A stretch of 45,958 bases of DNA, taken from an uncultured Saprospiraceae bacterium (GTDB lineage: Bacteria; Bacteroidota; Bacteroidia; Chitinophagales; Saprospiraceae). Both the position numbers and the translations under genes were made by a program. Below, in pieces: positions 8,589 through 17,086 of this stretch (its first letter is position 1; each line of letters opens with the position of its first letter). The notes beneath the pieces are model-generated. The model was given only the letters and a program-made list of their open reading frames with translations, ran no database searches and was not told where the DNA came from. Where the stretch lies: assembly GCA_937944245.1 (NCBI GenBank), contig CALDYY010000043.1, forward strand, positions 1-45,958, written 5' to 3'.

Positions 8589-9503
8589 ATGCCAACTGTA
8601 CTTATTGGAGGGGGAACGGGAATGATTGGGCAACGCCTTAGCGAGTTGCTCAGTGAAAAAGGATACACGGTATTTCATCTTAGTCGAAAACAAAATTTGA
8701 GCGCAAAATATCCTGCTTATCAATGGAATGTGGAAAACGGAACAATTGATGAACAAGCTATTCAAAAAGCGGATTACATCATCAATTTAGCTGGTGCGGG
8801 TATTGCGGATAAGCCTTGGACAGCTACTAGGAAAAAAGTAATTACAGAAAGCCGTACGAAATCTACTTTGTTGCTAAAAGAAAGCGTACTCCAATATCAA
8901 CCTAACTTAAAAGCCTACCTTTCTGCTTCTGCCATAGGGTATTATGGAGATAGGGGTAATGAAGTGCTAACAGAAAATTCCGAGCCTGGTGAAACGGGTT
9001 TTCTTACAGAAAGCACTTTAGCTTGGGAAAATGCCATTCAGCAAATAGCTCAACAGGGAGTCCGAACCGTAGGCTTACGCATTGGACTGGTACTCTCTAC
9101 TAAAGGAGGTGCTTTACCTAAGTTATTATTGCCCACAAAATTGGGTACAGGTGGATATTTCGATAGTGGCAACCAGTGGTATGCTTGGGTACATATTGAT
9201 GATGTTTGCCGCTTATTCATTCACGCACTGGAGAATGAAACGATGAGTGGCTTTTATAATGCTACTGCACCAAACCCAGAAACGAATAAAGACTTTACTC
9301 AAAAGTTGGGAGAGGCACTTGGGAAAAGGCTTTTGCTTATTCCCGCACCTGCCTTTGCACTGCGCTTGGGTATGGGCGAAATGGCAGATACAGTATTGGG
9401 CAGTGCTAAGGTGATGCCTAAAAGGACTTTAACCAGTGGGTTTGAGTTTCAATTCCCTGAATTAATTCCAGCACTTAAAGACGTGATAGAAAATGGTAAA
9501 TAA
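8589..9503 (+). CDS. TIGR01777-type NAD(P)-binding epimerase-like protein
   Basis: A 304-residue extended short-chain dehydrogenase-like protein (SDR39U1/YfcH group). The nucleotide-binding motif is GGGTGMIG (residues 7-14), followed by HLSRK and NLAGAGIADKPW, which are hallmarks of this family, then SASAIGYYG with the tyrosine of the catalytic site and TPLAWE-like ESTLAWENA. The C-terminal domain (PAPAFALRLGMGEMADTVLG) matches the DUF1731 tail of the family. It is cytosolic, and the physiological substrate of the family is not well established. It is transcribed divergently from the ABC lipoprotein and ends at a strong hairpin terminator. Confidence 0.93.
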   Translation: MPTVLIGGGTGMIGQRLSELLSEKGYTVFHLSRKQNLSAKYPAYQWNVENGTIDEQAIQKADYIINLAGAGIADKPWTATRKKVITESRTKSTLLLKESVLQYQPNLKAYLSASAIGYYGDRGNEVLTENSEPGETGFLTESTLAWENAIQQIAQQGVRTVGLRIGLVLSTKGGALPKLLLPTKLGTGGYFDSGNQWYAWVHIDDVCRLFIHALENETMSGFYNATAPNPETNKDFTQKLGEALGKRLLLIPAPAFALRLGMGEMADTVLGSAKVMPKRTLTSGFEFQFPELIPALKDVIENGK

Positions 9504-9530
9504 CAGATGAATAAGTTAATTTACCGATAA

Positions 9531-9576
9531 AGTATTTAGTGGATGAAGCCAGAAAATACTTCATCCACTAAATATT
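9531..9576. terminator. Strong bidirectional terminator between convergent genes
   Basis: TTTAGTGGATGAAG (9535-9548) and CTTCATCCACTAAA (9559-9572) form a perfect 14-bp stem with a 10-nt loop, and the pairing extends two or more base pairs outwards. It sits between the stops of the epimerase (9503) and the SPOR protein (9590), so it can end transcription from both sides. Confidence 0.8.
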
Positions 9577-9589
9577 AAGCAATGAGCAG

Positions 9590-11299
9590 CTAGATAAATC
9601 TTTCTACCCGCTCGCCAATTAAGGCTTTTAATGCTTTAATGGCTAGTCCTTTTGCTTGTACTGCTGAAAACCCTTTATCCATAAAATAATCTTCCAACTG
9701 CACTTGTGCTTGAAAATAAACTAATTGTAGTGGGATTGCTACCTTTTCATGTAATGGGTCTGACTTTGACCATCTTTTTATGTTTTGCCAAAGCAAGTCA
9801 TTCCAAGCGGTTAAGCCATCCACTTCCGCTTGATTTAGCGCAGCAGGATTAGCGTATAACTTAGCCAATTCCCCTGTTGAAGGTTTAGCTTTATCATCTG
9901 CACTTAAATCGCGAGAAATAACTTCTAACATACGCACCAATTCCCAATCGTAGAAGCTATTGCAACTTAGGTTGATATTGTTGTTCCCTGCCGTTGCACT
10001 TTCAAATTCCTTTGCATGTTGGTTCGGAAGCCAGCAAGGTATGCTAACCCCCTTTTGCACTTGATGAATGTAGGTGACGTGGCGAATCAAGGTTTCTATA
10101 TCATAATAAGCATACGTTGCTCTTGGGTCAATAGGAGGTAGATTAGCCGCAGGTACATCCTTAAATGCAACTGCAATGGCTTCATTCATCAACTTATTAA
10201 CGGCTCCCGTAGCACCACCTTTTTGAAACATCCAGTAAGCGCGATACGCTTTAGCGATAGGATGGTTAGAATTTTCTAATGTTTTCAGAGAAGTATTTGG
10301 CGCAGCCAACAAATTATCAATTGCTGCTTGCAGCGGCGTTGTCGCTGTGCTGCCAGATGCTCCTTTGATACCAATATATTGCGCCAAGATTTTATACCGC
10401 TGAAACGACTCATTGGCGTTAGTGGCTCTAGTATAAGCATTTGCTGTTCCTTCTCCGTAAAGCCCATCCACAGAACCGTTATATACCTTCAATTCCTTAA
10501 GTATAGCTTGCAAATCCAATGCTGAACGTCGCTTCACATTATTCCGAATGCTAGGAGATTCCTTTAAATTGTCTTTAGGTGCTGTGCTATTACTCTCTGT
10601 AGAGGCTTCGTAGCTATAATAATTAGCAGGAACATTTTTAGATTCTTGTGTTGTCGTCCCTTTGGGTCTAAAGTCGTCTTTTGTTTTTGGGTCAGTTTGA
10701 GTAGAATTGCTTTGTCTTGCTGTGAAATCCAGTGGAATTAAGTCTTTTTTGTATTCTGCTAATTCAAATGAACCCGGTTTATGTAGGCGCGCACTATTCA
10801 AAATCTTAGGAAAGGCATCTTTAAAACCCTTGCTACGCACACGTTGAAGGTCAGCTTTAGCTGCATCCATGTTAGCATAGATACCTGTGACCACTTTGAT
10901 TTGATTATTTTCTACTAGTACATAAACTTCATCAATGTTTGCAAAATTTTCCCAAGCTACTTTTTCTTGCACAGAACGTGTAGCTAGTTGAATAACGACA
11001 ACCTGTTTTCCAAAAGTCATAGCTCTTTTCATTACCGTAGCATCCATATACCCTTTTTGTTTAGCTTGCTGCTCTATCTTTGCAGCTTGCTGTGGCGAGT
11101 CGAAATCACCAACAAAAATGCGATAAGTATCTGCTCCATCCTCTTGTGCATAAATGTAACCTAACGACTGAACGTTATCAAAATCAGATATTCTAGGATT
11201 TAAAAAGATACCCAACTGGACAGCGTAATATTCTTGCGAGTAACCCGTCAAGAAAGATAACATCCATACTACTAGCATAAAACACTTAAAAAAAGTCAT
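9590..11299 (-). CDS. Secreted SPOR-domain protein with peptidoglycan-binding-like segment
   Basis: I start this at ATG 11299 (MTFFKCFMLVVWMLSFL), which gives a clean signal peptide ending near GYSQ; the open frame extends upstream to 11368 but without a sensible N-terminus. The 569-residue protein has two SPOR-like repeats (about 24-93, YYAVQLGIFLNP...YRIFVGDF, and about 98-165, VVVIQLATRS...IKVVTGIYANMDAAKADL), a low-complexity polar linker (175-255), a peptidoglycan-binding-like unit (258-300, LQAILKELKVYNGSVDGLYG), and an unrecognised helical C-terminal half. SPOR domains bind denuded glycan strands, so a periplasmic wall-associated role is likely. It converges on the epimerase gene and has a long AT-rich region upstream. 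Confidence 0.8.
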   Translation of the reverse strand: MTFFKCFMLVVWMLSFLTGYSQEYYAVQLGIFLNPRISDFDNVQSLGYIYAQEDGADTYRIFVGDFDSPQQAAKIEQQAKQKGYMDATVMKRAMTFGKQVVVIQLATRSVQEKVAWENFANIDEVYVLVENNQIKVVTGIYANMDAAKADLQRVRSKGFKDAFPKILNSARLHKPGSFELAEYKKDLIPLDFTARQSNSTQTDPKTKDDFRPKGTTTQESKNVPANYYSYEASTESNSTAPKDNLKESPSIRNNVKRRSALDLQAILKELKVYNGSVDGLYGEGTANAYTRATNANESFQRYKILAQYIGIKGASGSTATTPLQAAIDNLLAAPNTSLKTLENSNHPIAKAYRAYWMFQKGGATGAVNKLMNEAIAVAFKDVPAANLPPIDPRATYAYYDIETLIRHVTYIHQVQKGVSIPCWLPNQHAKEFESATAGNNNINLSCNSFYDWELVRMLEVISRDLSADDKAKPSTGELAKLYANPAALNQAEVDGLTAWNDLLWQNIKRWSKSDPLHEKVAIPLQLVYFQAQVQLEDYFMDKGFSAVQAKGLAIKALKALIGERVERFI

Positions 11300-11562
11300 A
11301 CTTACATTTTTTTTACAATGAAACGTTATTTTAATAATAAATGGATATGTAAACGCTTGAATTAGCAAAACTTTAAGATTTTCTTACAAGTTAATCAATA
11401 ATCCTGACTGTTGTATATAACAATCAATTATTTAAACGTTACAACAAATGAGAAAAAATTATCATTTTGATTGAACCTTTACCAAAAACGAATCGTATAG
11501 ATAAAGATAACATAATAATAGGCAATTCCCAGTTTTTTGTTAAGACAGCATCAAATCCTCTA

Positions 11563-11592
11563 TTGATTAGTTTTTAACGCTTTATACATTTG
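11563..11592 (+). promoter_or_regulatory. Bacteroidota-type promoter candidate for the ArsR-type gene
   Basis: TTG (11563-11565), a 19-nt spacer, then TACATTTG (11585-11592). This matches the TTTG/TAnnTTTG promoter form known for the Bacteroidota primary sigma factor in both sequence and spacing. The predicted start of transcription is near 11600, which leaves a leader of about 230 nt before the ATG at 11832. Confidence 0.55.
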
Positions 11593-11608
11593 CAATATTT
11601 TTATTGCA
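11591..11608. promoter_or_regulatory. Palindrome overlapping the promoter -7 box, possible operator
   Basis: TGCAATA (11591-11597) and TATTGCA (11602-11608) form a perfect inverted repeat around TTTT. It begins inside the -7 box and covers the expected transcription start, which is where ArsR-type repressors usually bind their own promoters. Operator function is inferred from position only. It could instead be a short hairpin in the leader. Confidence 0.35.
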
Positions 11609-11831
11609 GAATACTCTTTATATACATTTAGCAACACACTTGACAAAAATATGTAATAAATACTTGCTATTTATTGAATACTTCCTTAATTTTGAGTTAG
11701 TAAAGGATATAAATAGTATTTATAACGTTTTGGATACTTTATTAACCCTTGTTCGGAAAAGCAAAACGCTGTAAATAAGTTTTTTATATTTAATTGCCGT
11801 ATTGTATTTTTATTTTGAAAAAACATAGTTT

Positions 11832-12173
11832 ATGAGAAAACAAAAGGAGGAGGTTGTTTCCCTAAAAAAAGGAAAACAGCAAGTTGATTTAGACTACGCT
11901 GAATTGAGAAAAGCAGTGTTAGTGCTAAGAGCCGTCAATCACAAATTGCGTCAAAAAGTAATTGACCTATTAGAAGAAAATGGACAAATGGCGGTTACAG
12001 ACATTTACATCAAACTCAGATTGGAACAATCCGTTGCTTCTCAGCATTTGGCTATTCTTCGCAGGGCAGGAGTAGTAATTACTGAAAGAAAAGGAAAATT
12101 CATCTATTACAATCTTGATAAAGAGCGTTTAGAGCAAATTTCCAAATTAGTAGAAGAATTGGCTATACAGTAG
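11832..12173 (+). CDS. ArsR-family winged-helix transcription regulator
   Basis: A 113-residue cytosolic DNA-binding protein. After a basic N-terminal extension it has LRAVNHKLRQKVIDLLEENG, the typical ArsR opening, then the helix-turn-helix VTDIYIKLRLEQSVASQHLAILRRAG (recognition helix SVASQHLAILR) and the wing VITERKGKFIYYNLD. There is no cysteine anywhere, so it cannot sense metal through the classical ArsR/SmtB thiolates; some non-metal members sense other cues. It lies upstream of the exonuclease/ligase pair on the same strand, separated by about 150 bp. A promoter-like site with a palindrome lies about 230 bp upstream and suggests autoregulation. Confidence 0.9.
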   Translation: MRKQKEEVVSLKKGKQQVDLDYAELRKAVLVLRAVNHKLRQKVIDLLEENGQMAVTDIYIKLRLEQSVASQHLAILRRAGVVITERKGKFIYYNLDKERLEQISKLVEELAIQ

Positions 12174-12322
12174 CACTGCAAAAATTTGTACCCAACCACC
12201 TCTATTTGATGTCGTTAAGGCTTCAAGTAGAGACGGGTTGTGTATAGTTGTTAGCTTTCCATTTTCGTCTTGACCTGCCCAATAGCATCTAAACCGAATA
12301 CTCAAAATTTGGTTATGAAAGT

Positions 12323-13351
12323 ATGCCTATACTAGAATTCAAAACTAAAGGACTTTATTGCCCTCAAGCAGATGTATATATTGACCCTTGGCGACCCGTC
12401 CAGCGTGCGCTTATTACGCACGGTCATGCTGACCATTCGCGGTGGGGGCATGAACACTATTTGTGCACACATGCAGCAAAGCCAGTCATTCAGTACCGTT
12501 TAGGACAAGCCATCAATATTCAATCAGTTGCTTTTGGAGAAAGTGTTACAATAAATGGGGTGAAATTCTCTTTTCATCCTGCTGGACATATTATTGGTTC
12601 TGCACAAATTAGAATGGAATATAAAGGCGAAGTTTGTGTTGTTTCTGGCGATTACAAAACGCAAGAAGATGGACTAACAGAATCTTTTGAAATAGTTAAA
12701 TGCCATACTTTTGTGACGGAATCTACCTTTGGCTTACCTATTTATCAATGGGAAGAGCAGGCAAAAGTTGCACGGGACATCAACGAATGGTGGTTAAAAA
12801 ATCAAAAAGAAGGAAAGATTTCCCTCATTGGCGGTTATGCACTAGGCAAAGCACAACGCATTCTGATGTGTTTAGACCCTTCAATCGGTCAGATTTTTAC
12901 ACATGGTGCTGTTGAAAATGTGAATGAAGTGCTGCGCCATCAAGGAGTGCGCTTACCTAAGACAACAAGAGTAACAATGCAACAAAAAAAGGCAGACTTC
13001 ACTGGAGGTATTGTTATTGCTACGCCTTCTGCCTTGCAAACGACATGGGGGCGCAAATTTGGGGAAGTGTCCACCGCAATTGCCTCAGGTTGGATGTCCT
13101 TGCGCGGTGCGCGTCGTCGTCGCTCAGTAGATAGGGGCTTTGTGCTTTCTGACCATGCCGATTGGGAGGGTTTGAATAAAGTTATTTCGGCTACTGGTGC
13201 AGAGCAAGTTTTTGTTACGCATGGGTACACCAATATTTTTAAGAAATGGCTGAACGGGCAAGGCATTTCTGCTGAAGAAGTTAAAACAGAATACGAAGGA
13301 GAATTAAGCGAAATTAATGAATCCACACTAGAGGAAGTTGAGCAAGAATGA
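12323..13351 (+). CDS. Ligase-associated DNA exonuclease (metallo-beta-lactamase fold)
   Basis: A 342-residue member of the beta-CASP/SNM1-like metallo-beta-lactamase group known as ligase-associated exonuclease (TIGR04122). The metal-binding motif HGHADH occurs at residues 33-38, with further conserved elements HPAGHIIGSAQI, VVSGDYK, VLSDHADW and a C-terminal FVTHGY. It begins with GLYCPQADVYIDPW, typical of the family. Its stop overlaps the ligase start by 4 bp (ATGA), so the two are translationally coupled. The family is thought to trim DNA ends for the partner ligase during repair. In many genomes the pair is joined by a large helicase and a phosphoesterase; neither is here. Confidence 0.93.
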   Translation: MPILEFKTKGLYCPQADVYIDPWRPVQRALITHGHADHSRWGHEHYLCTHAAKPVIQYRLGQAINIQSVAFGESVTINGVKFSFHPAGHIIGSAQIRMEYKGEVCVVSGDYKTQEDGLTESFEIVKCHTFVTESTFGLPIYQWEEQAKVARDINEWWLKNQKEGKISLIGGYALGKAQRILMCLDPSIGQIFTHGAVENVNEVLRHQGVRLPKTTRVTMQQKKADFTGGIVIATPSALQTTWGRKFGEVSTAIASGWMSLRGARRRRSVDRGFVLSDHADWEGLNKVISATGAEQVFVTHGYTNIFKKWLNGQGISAEEVKTEYEGELSEINESTLEEVEQE

Positions 13352-14946
13352 AGCACTTTACCGCACTTTTCAAGCAATTAGATCAATCCACCAAAACCAA
13401 CGATAAAGTTGCAGCACTCGTTCAGTATTTCAATTTGGCAACAAATGAGGATAAACTCTGGACGATTGCTTTGCTTTCCCACCGTCGTCCTCGTCGCAAT
13501 GTCAAAACCACATTATTACGCATGTGGGCGGCTGAGGAAAGTGGTTTACCGCTTTGGCTATTGGAAGATGCTTATTATGTGGTGGGAGATTTAGCGGAAA
13601 CGCTATCCTTAGTTTTGCCCAAAAGTGAATCAAAAAATGATTACAGTCTAAGTTATTGGATCAACTATTTGCGGGTAATGAATGATTTGGACGATGAAGA
13701 GAAAAAAATTAGAGTGCTTACGGCGTGGCATGAGTTGAACACCTACGAGCGATTCATTTTCAATAAACTCATTACAGGTGGGTTTCGAGTAGGGGTATCA
13801 CAAAAATTGATGATAAAAGCACTGGCGCAACATGCTAATATTGAAGAAAATGTAATTGCGCATCGCTTGATGGGCGATTGGTCACCTGATGATATTTCTT
13901 TCCAGAAACTAATTCATGAAACCCACCCCGACGATGACATTTCCAAACCTTATCCTTTTTATTTAGCTTATGCACTGGAAGAAACACCTGAAACATTAGG
14001 TGATTTGCAGGATTGGCAAATTGAGCGAAAATGGGATGGCATTAGAGGGCAAATTATTATCCGAAAGGGAGAAGTTTTCGTTTGGTCGAGAGGCGAAGAA
14101 TTAATGACGGATCGCTTTCCAGAATATCATCCGTTGGCTCAAATTTTACCTGATGGCACAGTTATTGACGGTGAAATTTTGCCTTACAAGGATGGACAAC
14201 CGCTTTCTTTTAATGTATTGCAAACTAGAATTGGAAGAAAAACATTAACCAAAAAAGTGCTAGAGCAAGCTCCTGTGGTACTAATTGCTTATGACCTTAT
14301 CGAATGGCAAGGCAAAGACGTTCGGCAACTGCCACTTTCCACACGTCGAACGTTGCTCCATGAAATGATTAAACAATTTGATACACAGGGTATCATCCTG
14401 CTTTCTGAAATCATAGAAGCACCCGATTGGGAAGTGCTAAAAAACATTAAGGAAGATTCGAGAGCTTTTCAGAGTGAAGGTTTGATGATAAAACGCAAAA
14501 ATTCTCCTTACAAATCGGGACGAAAACGAGGGGACTGGTGGAAATGGAAAGTAGCACCGCTCACTATTGATGCTGTAATGATTTATGCCCAGAGAGGAGC
14601 GGGTAGAAGAGCTAATTTGTTCACCGATTTTACGTTTGGCGTTTGGGAGGGAGACCAGTTAGTGCCTTTCACAAAAGCCTATTCAGGCTTGACAGATAAA
14701 GAATTTAACGAAATAACAGCTTGGGTGCGCCAAAATACCATTGAACGTTTTGGTCCTGTGCGTAGCGTGCGCCCTACCCATGTGTTCGAGATTGGGTTTG
14801 AAGGCATACAAGCATCGCCGAGACATAAATCAGGTGTAGCCTTGCGCTTTCCAAGAATATTGAGATGGCGTAAAGATAAACCCATCCAAGAAGCTAATAC
14901 TTTAGAGGACCTGCAAGAGATGTTGCAACATTACCAAAATATATAA
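13348..14946 (+). CDS. ATP-dependent DNA ligase, exonuclease-associated type
   Basis: A 532-residue ATP-dependent DNA ligase. The N-terminal 210 residues are a helical DNA-binding domain; the adenylation domain starts with ERKWDGIRGQ, where Lys228 in KxDG is the AMP-accepting residue. Later motifs include IDGEILPY, EGLMIKRKNSPYKSG and WWKWK (motif V), and the OB-fold domain ends with GVALRFPRILRWRKDKP (motif VI). It is a member of the TIGR04120-like group whose genes sit beside a metallo-beta-lactamase exonuclease, which is the case here with a 4-bp overlap. The likely role is non-replicative DNA repair, since the NAD-dependent LigA normally does replication in this phylum. Confidence 0.95.
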   Translation: MKHFTALFKQLDQSTKTNDKVAALVQYFNLATNEDKLWTIALLSHRRPRRNVKTTLLRMWAAEESGLPLWLLEDAYYVVGDLAETLSLVLPKSESKNDYSLSYWINYLRVMNDLDDEEKKIRVLTAWHELNTYERFIFNKLITGGFRVGVSQKLMIKALAQHANIEENVIAHRLMGDWSPDDISFQKLIHETHPDDDISKPYPFYLAYALEETPETLGDLQDWQIERKWDGIRGQIIIRKGEVFVWSRGEELMTDRFPEYHPLAQILPDGTVIDGEILPYKDGQPLSFNVLQTRIGRKTLTKKVLEQAPVVLIAYDLIEWQGKDVRQLPLSTRRTLLHEMIKQFDTQGIILLSEIIEAPDWEVLKNIKEDSRAFQSEGLMIKRKNSPYKSGRKRGDWWKWKVAPLTIDAVMIYAQRGAGRRANLFTDFTFGVWEGDQLVPFTKAYSGLTDKEFNEITAWVRQNTIERFGPVRSVRPTHVFEIGFEGIQASPRHKSGVALRFPRILRWRKDKPIQEANTLEDLQEMLQHYQNI

Positions 14947-14973
14947 TTCTTGTTTCTAAGCCTTTTTTAGTTA

Positions 14974-16653
14974 TTACTCACCTCTCACCATTGCGACGGG
15001 CATTCGGTAATCATAATTGCCCTTAATGATAGGCGATTGACGATTGCCTGTGTAGCTACTTACGTTCTCACGGACATACTCAAACAACTCTTGAATAGTA
15101 ATAATGTCATCCCTATTTTGATCAGCTTCCCCTTTTAAACCGCGAATTAAGAAGTGGCTGAACACGCCTTGTCGAAGATTATTAGATTCAAGCGAGGTTT
15201 CCTCTGATTTGGAAGACATAATGAGCGCTGTACTTGGCAGGGTAGTAGCCAAGCTGTTGTAGTAACTTTCTAAGATATTTTTTAATTCTCCATCTTTAAT
15301 CATTTCGCGGTCATTCAAAAAACTTCCTGAATGGCAAGCATCAGCAATACAAATTTTCAACTTGGCAGGACTATTTTTTAGAATACTATTGATTTCTTCA
15401 TGGTAAAATTTATTGTTGTATCCATCGTAGTCGTAAGGTAAAAATGAGCCAGGCAAACCATGTCCCGAAAAATAAAGAATGACTAAATCCTCTGAACCCG
15501 CACGAAGAAAGACATCTTCCATTGCTTTTTTGATATTTATTTTGGTTGCATCTTCATCAATCAGAATTTTAATTCTTTGGTCTGACAATGCGCCACCTTC
15601 TGGGCTTTTCAAAAAGGCATACATTCTGTAAGCATCGTCGTCGGTGTAACGTAGCACACGCATATGGTTATAATTTGCGATACCTACAATAACTGCCCAA
15701 ACTTTTGTTTGTTTGGAACCACCAAGTTGGGTAGCGCTGTTGGCATTTGCTGCAAAAACTTGTTGGGTTGGGCGTTTTCCTGTAAATTTCCCATTGTTCC
15801 AAAAACCTTCCGTCAAGCGTCCATCGGTATGGTAAAGCGTACCGTAGCCATTGAGTTGCCCTTTTTCTAGTTGTCCTTGGTATCGGCTACCGTTTTTGTA
15901 AAATACTGTTCCTTCTCCATGAGGGAAGCCATTTAAAAAAGTACCTACATATTTTCCTTGCCCTTCTGAGTAAACATAAATGCCTTCTCCTGATTGGCAG
16001 TTGCCTTGCACACATCCTGTGGCGGAGCTTTGGAAAGCATCTGTATTGCCAATATATTCATCAGCAATCCAATCCCCTTTAAGTTGACTACCATTTTTGA
16101 GGTTTAACGTGCCTTTGCCATCGCGTAAACCTCTTTTAAACTCGCCTAAATATTGGTCGCCGTTGAAGTAATCATATTGCCCCCAACCCTCTGGTCTGCT
16201 ATTGGCGAAACTACCTTTATAAGTCCCGCCATCTGGATAAGCAAAAATACCATTTCCATTTCTACAATTTCCTGATAAACAGCCTGTTTGTATATCTATA
16301 TCTGCGTTTTTGTGGGTCTCCCTCAAACTTTCTTCTATTGCTAATTTACCCATTTCATCCACAGGTAAGCCTTTTTTCCAGAATCCTTGACGAGTAGTAC
16401 CATCAGCGTAAGTTTTTGTGCCATAACCCTCGTACAAACGATTCTCCCATTCGCCATCATATTTACTGCCGTCGGGGTATTTGCAAACGCCTACACCGTG
16501 GATTTCTCCGTTTTTAAAGCCTCCAAAATATTTCGCACCACTAGGCAAGAGGTATGTCCCCTCACCATTTTGGCAGTCCCCCGAAATACATTGTGCTTGA
16601 ATTAGGGTGTGAAAAACAAATATGATTGAAAATGTAAGTAGCAAAAATTTCAT
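14974..16653 (-). CDS. Secreted caspase-family protease with MORN repeats
   Basis: I start at ATG 16653 (MKFLLLTFSIIFVFHTLIQAQ), a signal peptide of about 21 residues; the frame extends to 16683 without benefit. The 559-residue protein has MORN-type repeats over residues 30-290 (for example KYDGEWENRLYEGYGT), arranged in three modules that each open with C-x2-G-[DN]-C-x2-G-x-G at about 22, 125 and 214. The caspase (peptidase C14) domain spans about 317-505, with catalytic His398 in SGHG and Cys440 in DACHSG. Near the end, DQNRDDIITIQE (511-522) resembles an EF-hand calcium loop. Both catalytic residues are present, so it is probably an active periplasmic or surface metacaspase-like enzyme. 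The substrate is unknown. Confidence 0.9.
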   Translation of the reverse strand: MKFLLLTFSIIFVFHTLIQAQCISGDCQNGEGTYLLPSGAKYFGGFKNGEIHGVGVCKYPDGSKYDGEWENRLYEGYGTKTYADGTTRQGFWKKGLPVDEMGKLAIEESLRETHKNADIDIQTGCLSGNCRNGNGIFAYPDGGTYKGSFANSRPEGWGQYDYFNGDQYLGEFKRGLRDGKGTLNLKNGSQLKGDWIADEYIGNTDAFQSSATGCVQGNCQSGEGIYVYSEGQGKYVGTFLNGFPHGEGTVFYKNGSRYQGQLEKGQLNGYGTLYHTDGRLTEGFWNNGKFTGKRPTQQVFAANANSATQLGGSKQTKVWAVIVGIANYNHMRVLRYTDDDAYRMYAFLKSPEGGALSDQRIKILIDEDATKINIKKAMEDVFLRAGSEDLVILYFSGHGLPGSFLPYDYDGYNNKFYHEEINSILKNSPAKLKICIADACHSGSFLNDREMIKDGELKNILESYYNSLATTLPSTALIMSSKSEETSLESNNLRQGVFSHFLIRGLKGEADQNRDDIITIQELFEYVRENVSSYTGNRQSPIIKGNYDYRMPVAMVRGE

Positions 16654-17086
16654 AGAATAATCAATTTCGGTTATAACAAACAAAGAATAGCTACATCATA
16701 AGGACATCCTACTATACGACTAGGGCTAAAAATGGGTTCAACTAAGCAACATAATAACTCGAAACTATTATAAGTTATGACATAGATTGAAGAAAAAGTG
16801 TCATTGATTTACTGATGTGTACTTTTTGAAGGAGGAAAGGTCTATTTGCTACTCAAATAGGAGGAATAGAGGTAGAGAAAACAAAAGCTAATTTCCCAAC
16901 TCACCAAATAGCTAGCCTTTGAATCGCATTAATAATAACTATTTCAAACACATGAAATCATTCTATTTTTCTTAGAAAAATTCTAAATTAGTATTTGGTT
17001 TCCAAACAATCTGTTTAAATGATTTTTTTTTGACTTTATTTATTCTGTTTGTTCCCAACAACTTCCTACATTTATCCGAATTTTTG
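16654..17086. other. Divergent intergenic region with two small adjacent hairpins
   Basis: No gene is supported here. The region separates the divergent caspase and GMC oxidoreductase genes and must hold both promoters, though I find no clear TTG/TAnnTTTG pair. About 80-110 bp before the oxidoreductase start are two short inverted repeats, TTAGAA-AAA-TTCTAA (16972-16986) and TTTGG-TTT-CCAAA (16994-17006), which may be regulatory or chance in AT-rich DNA. Confidence 0.4.

Larger units (their letters stand above)
11300..11831. other. AT-rich intergenic region of about 530 bp
   Basis: No convincing coding region is present on either strand. It separates the divergent SPOR protein and ArsR-type genes. 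The right half holds a promoter-like site and a 7-bp palindrome, annotated separately, followed by about 220 nt of leader. I see no tRNA, known riboswitch or insertion sequence remnant in it. Confidence 0.6.

Noticed and set aside
11300-11831. Riboswitch or small RNA in the long ArsR leader
   Set aside because: I could not recognise any known consensus; only the short palindrome at 11591-11608 stood out.
12940-13377. Minus-strand open frame across the exonuclease gene
   Set aside because: It overlaps the exonuclease with its metal-binding motifs and looks like antisense noise.
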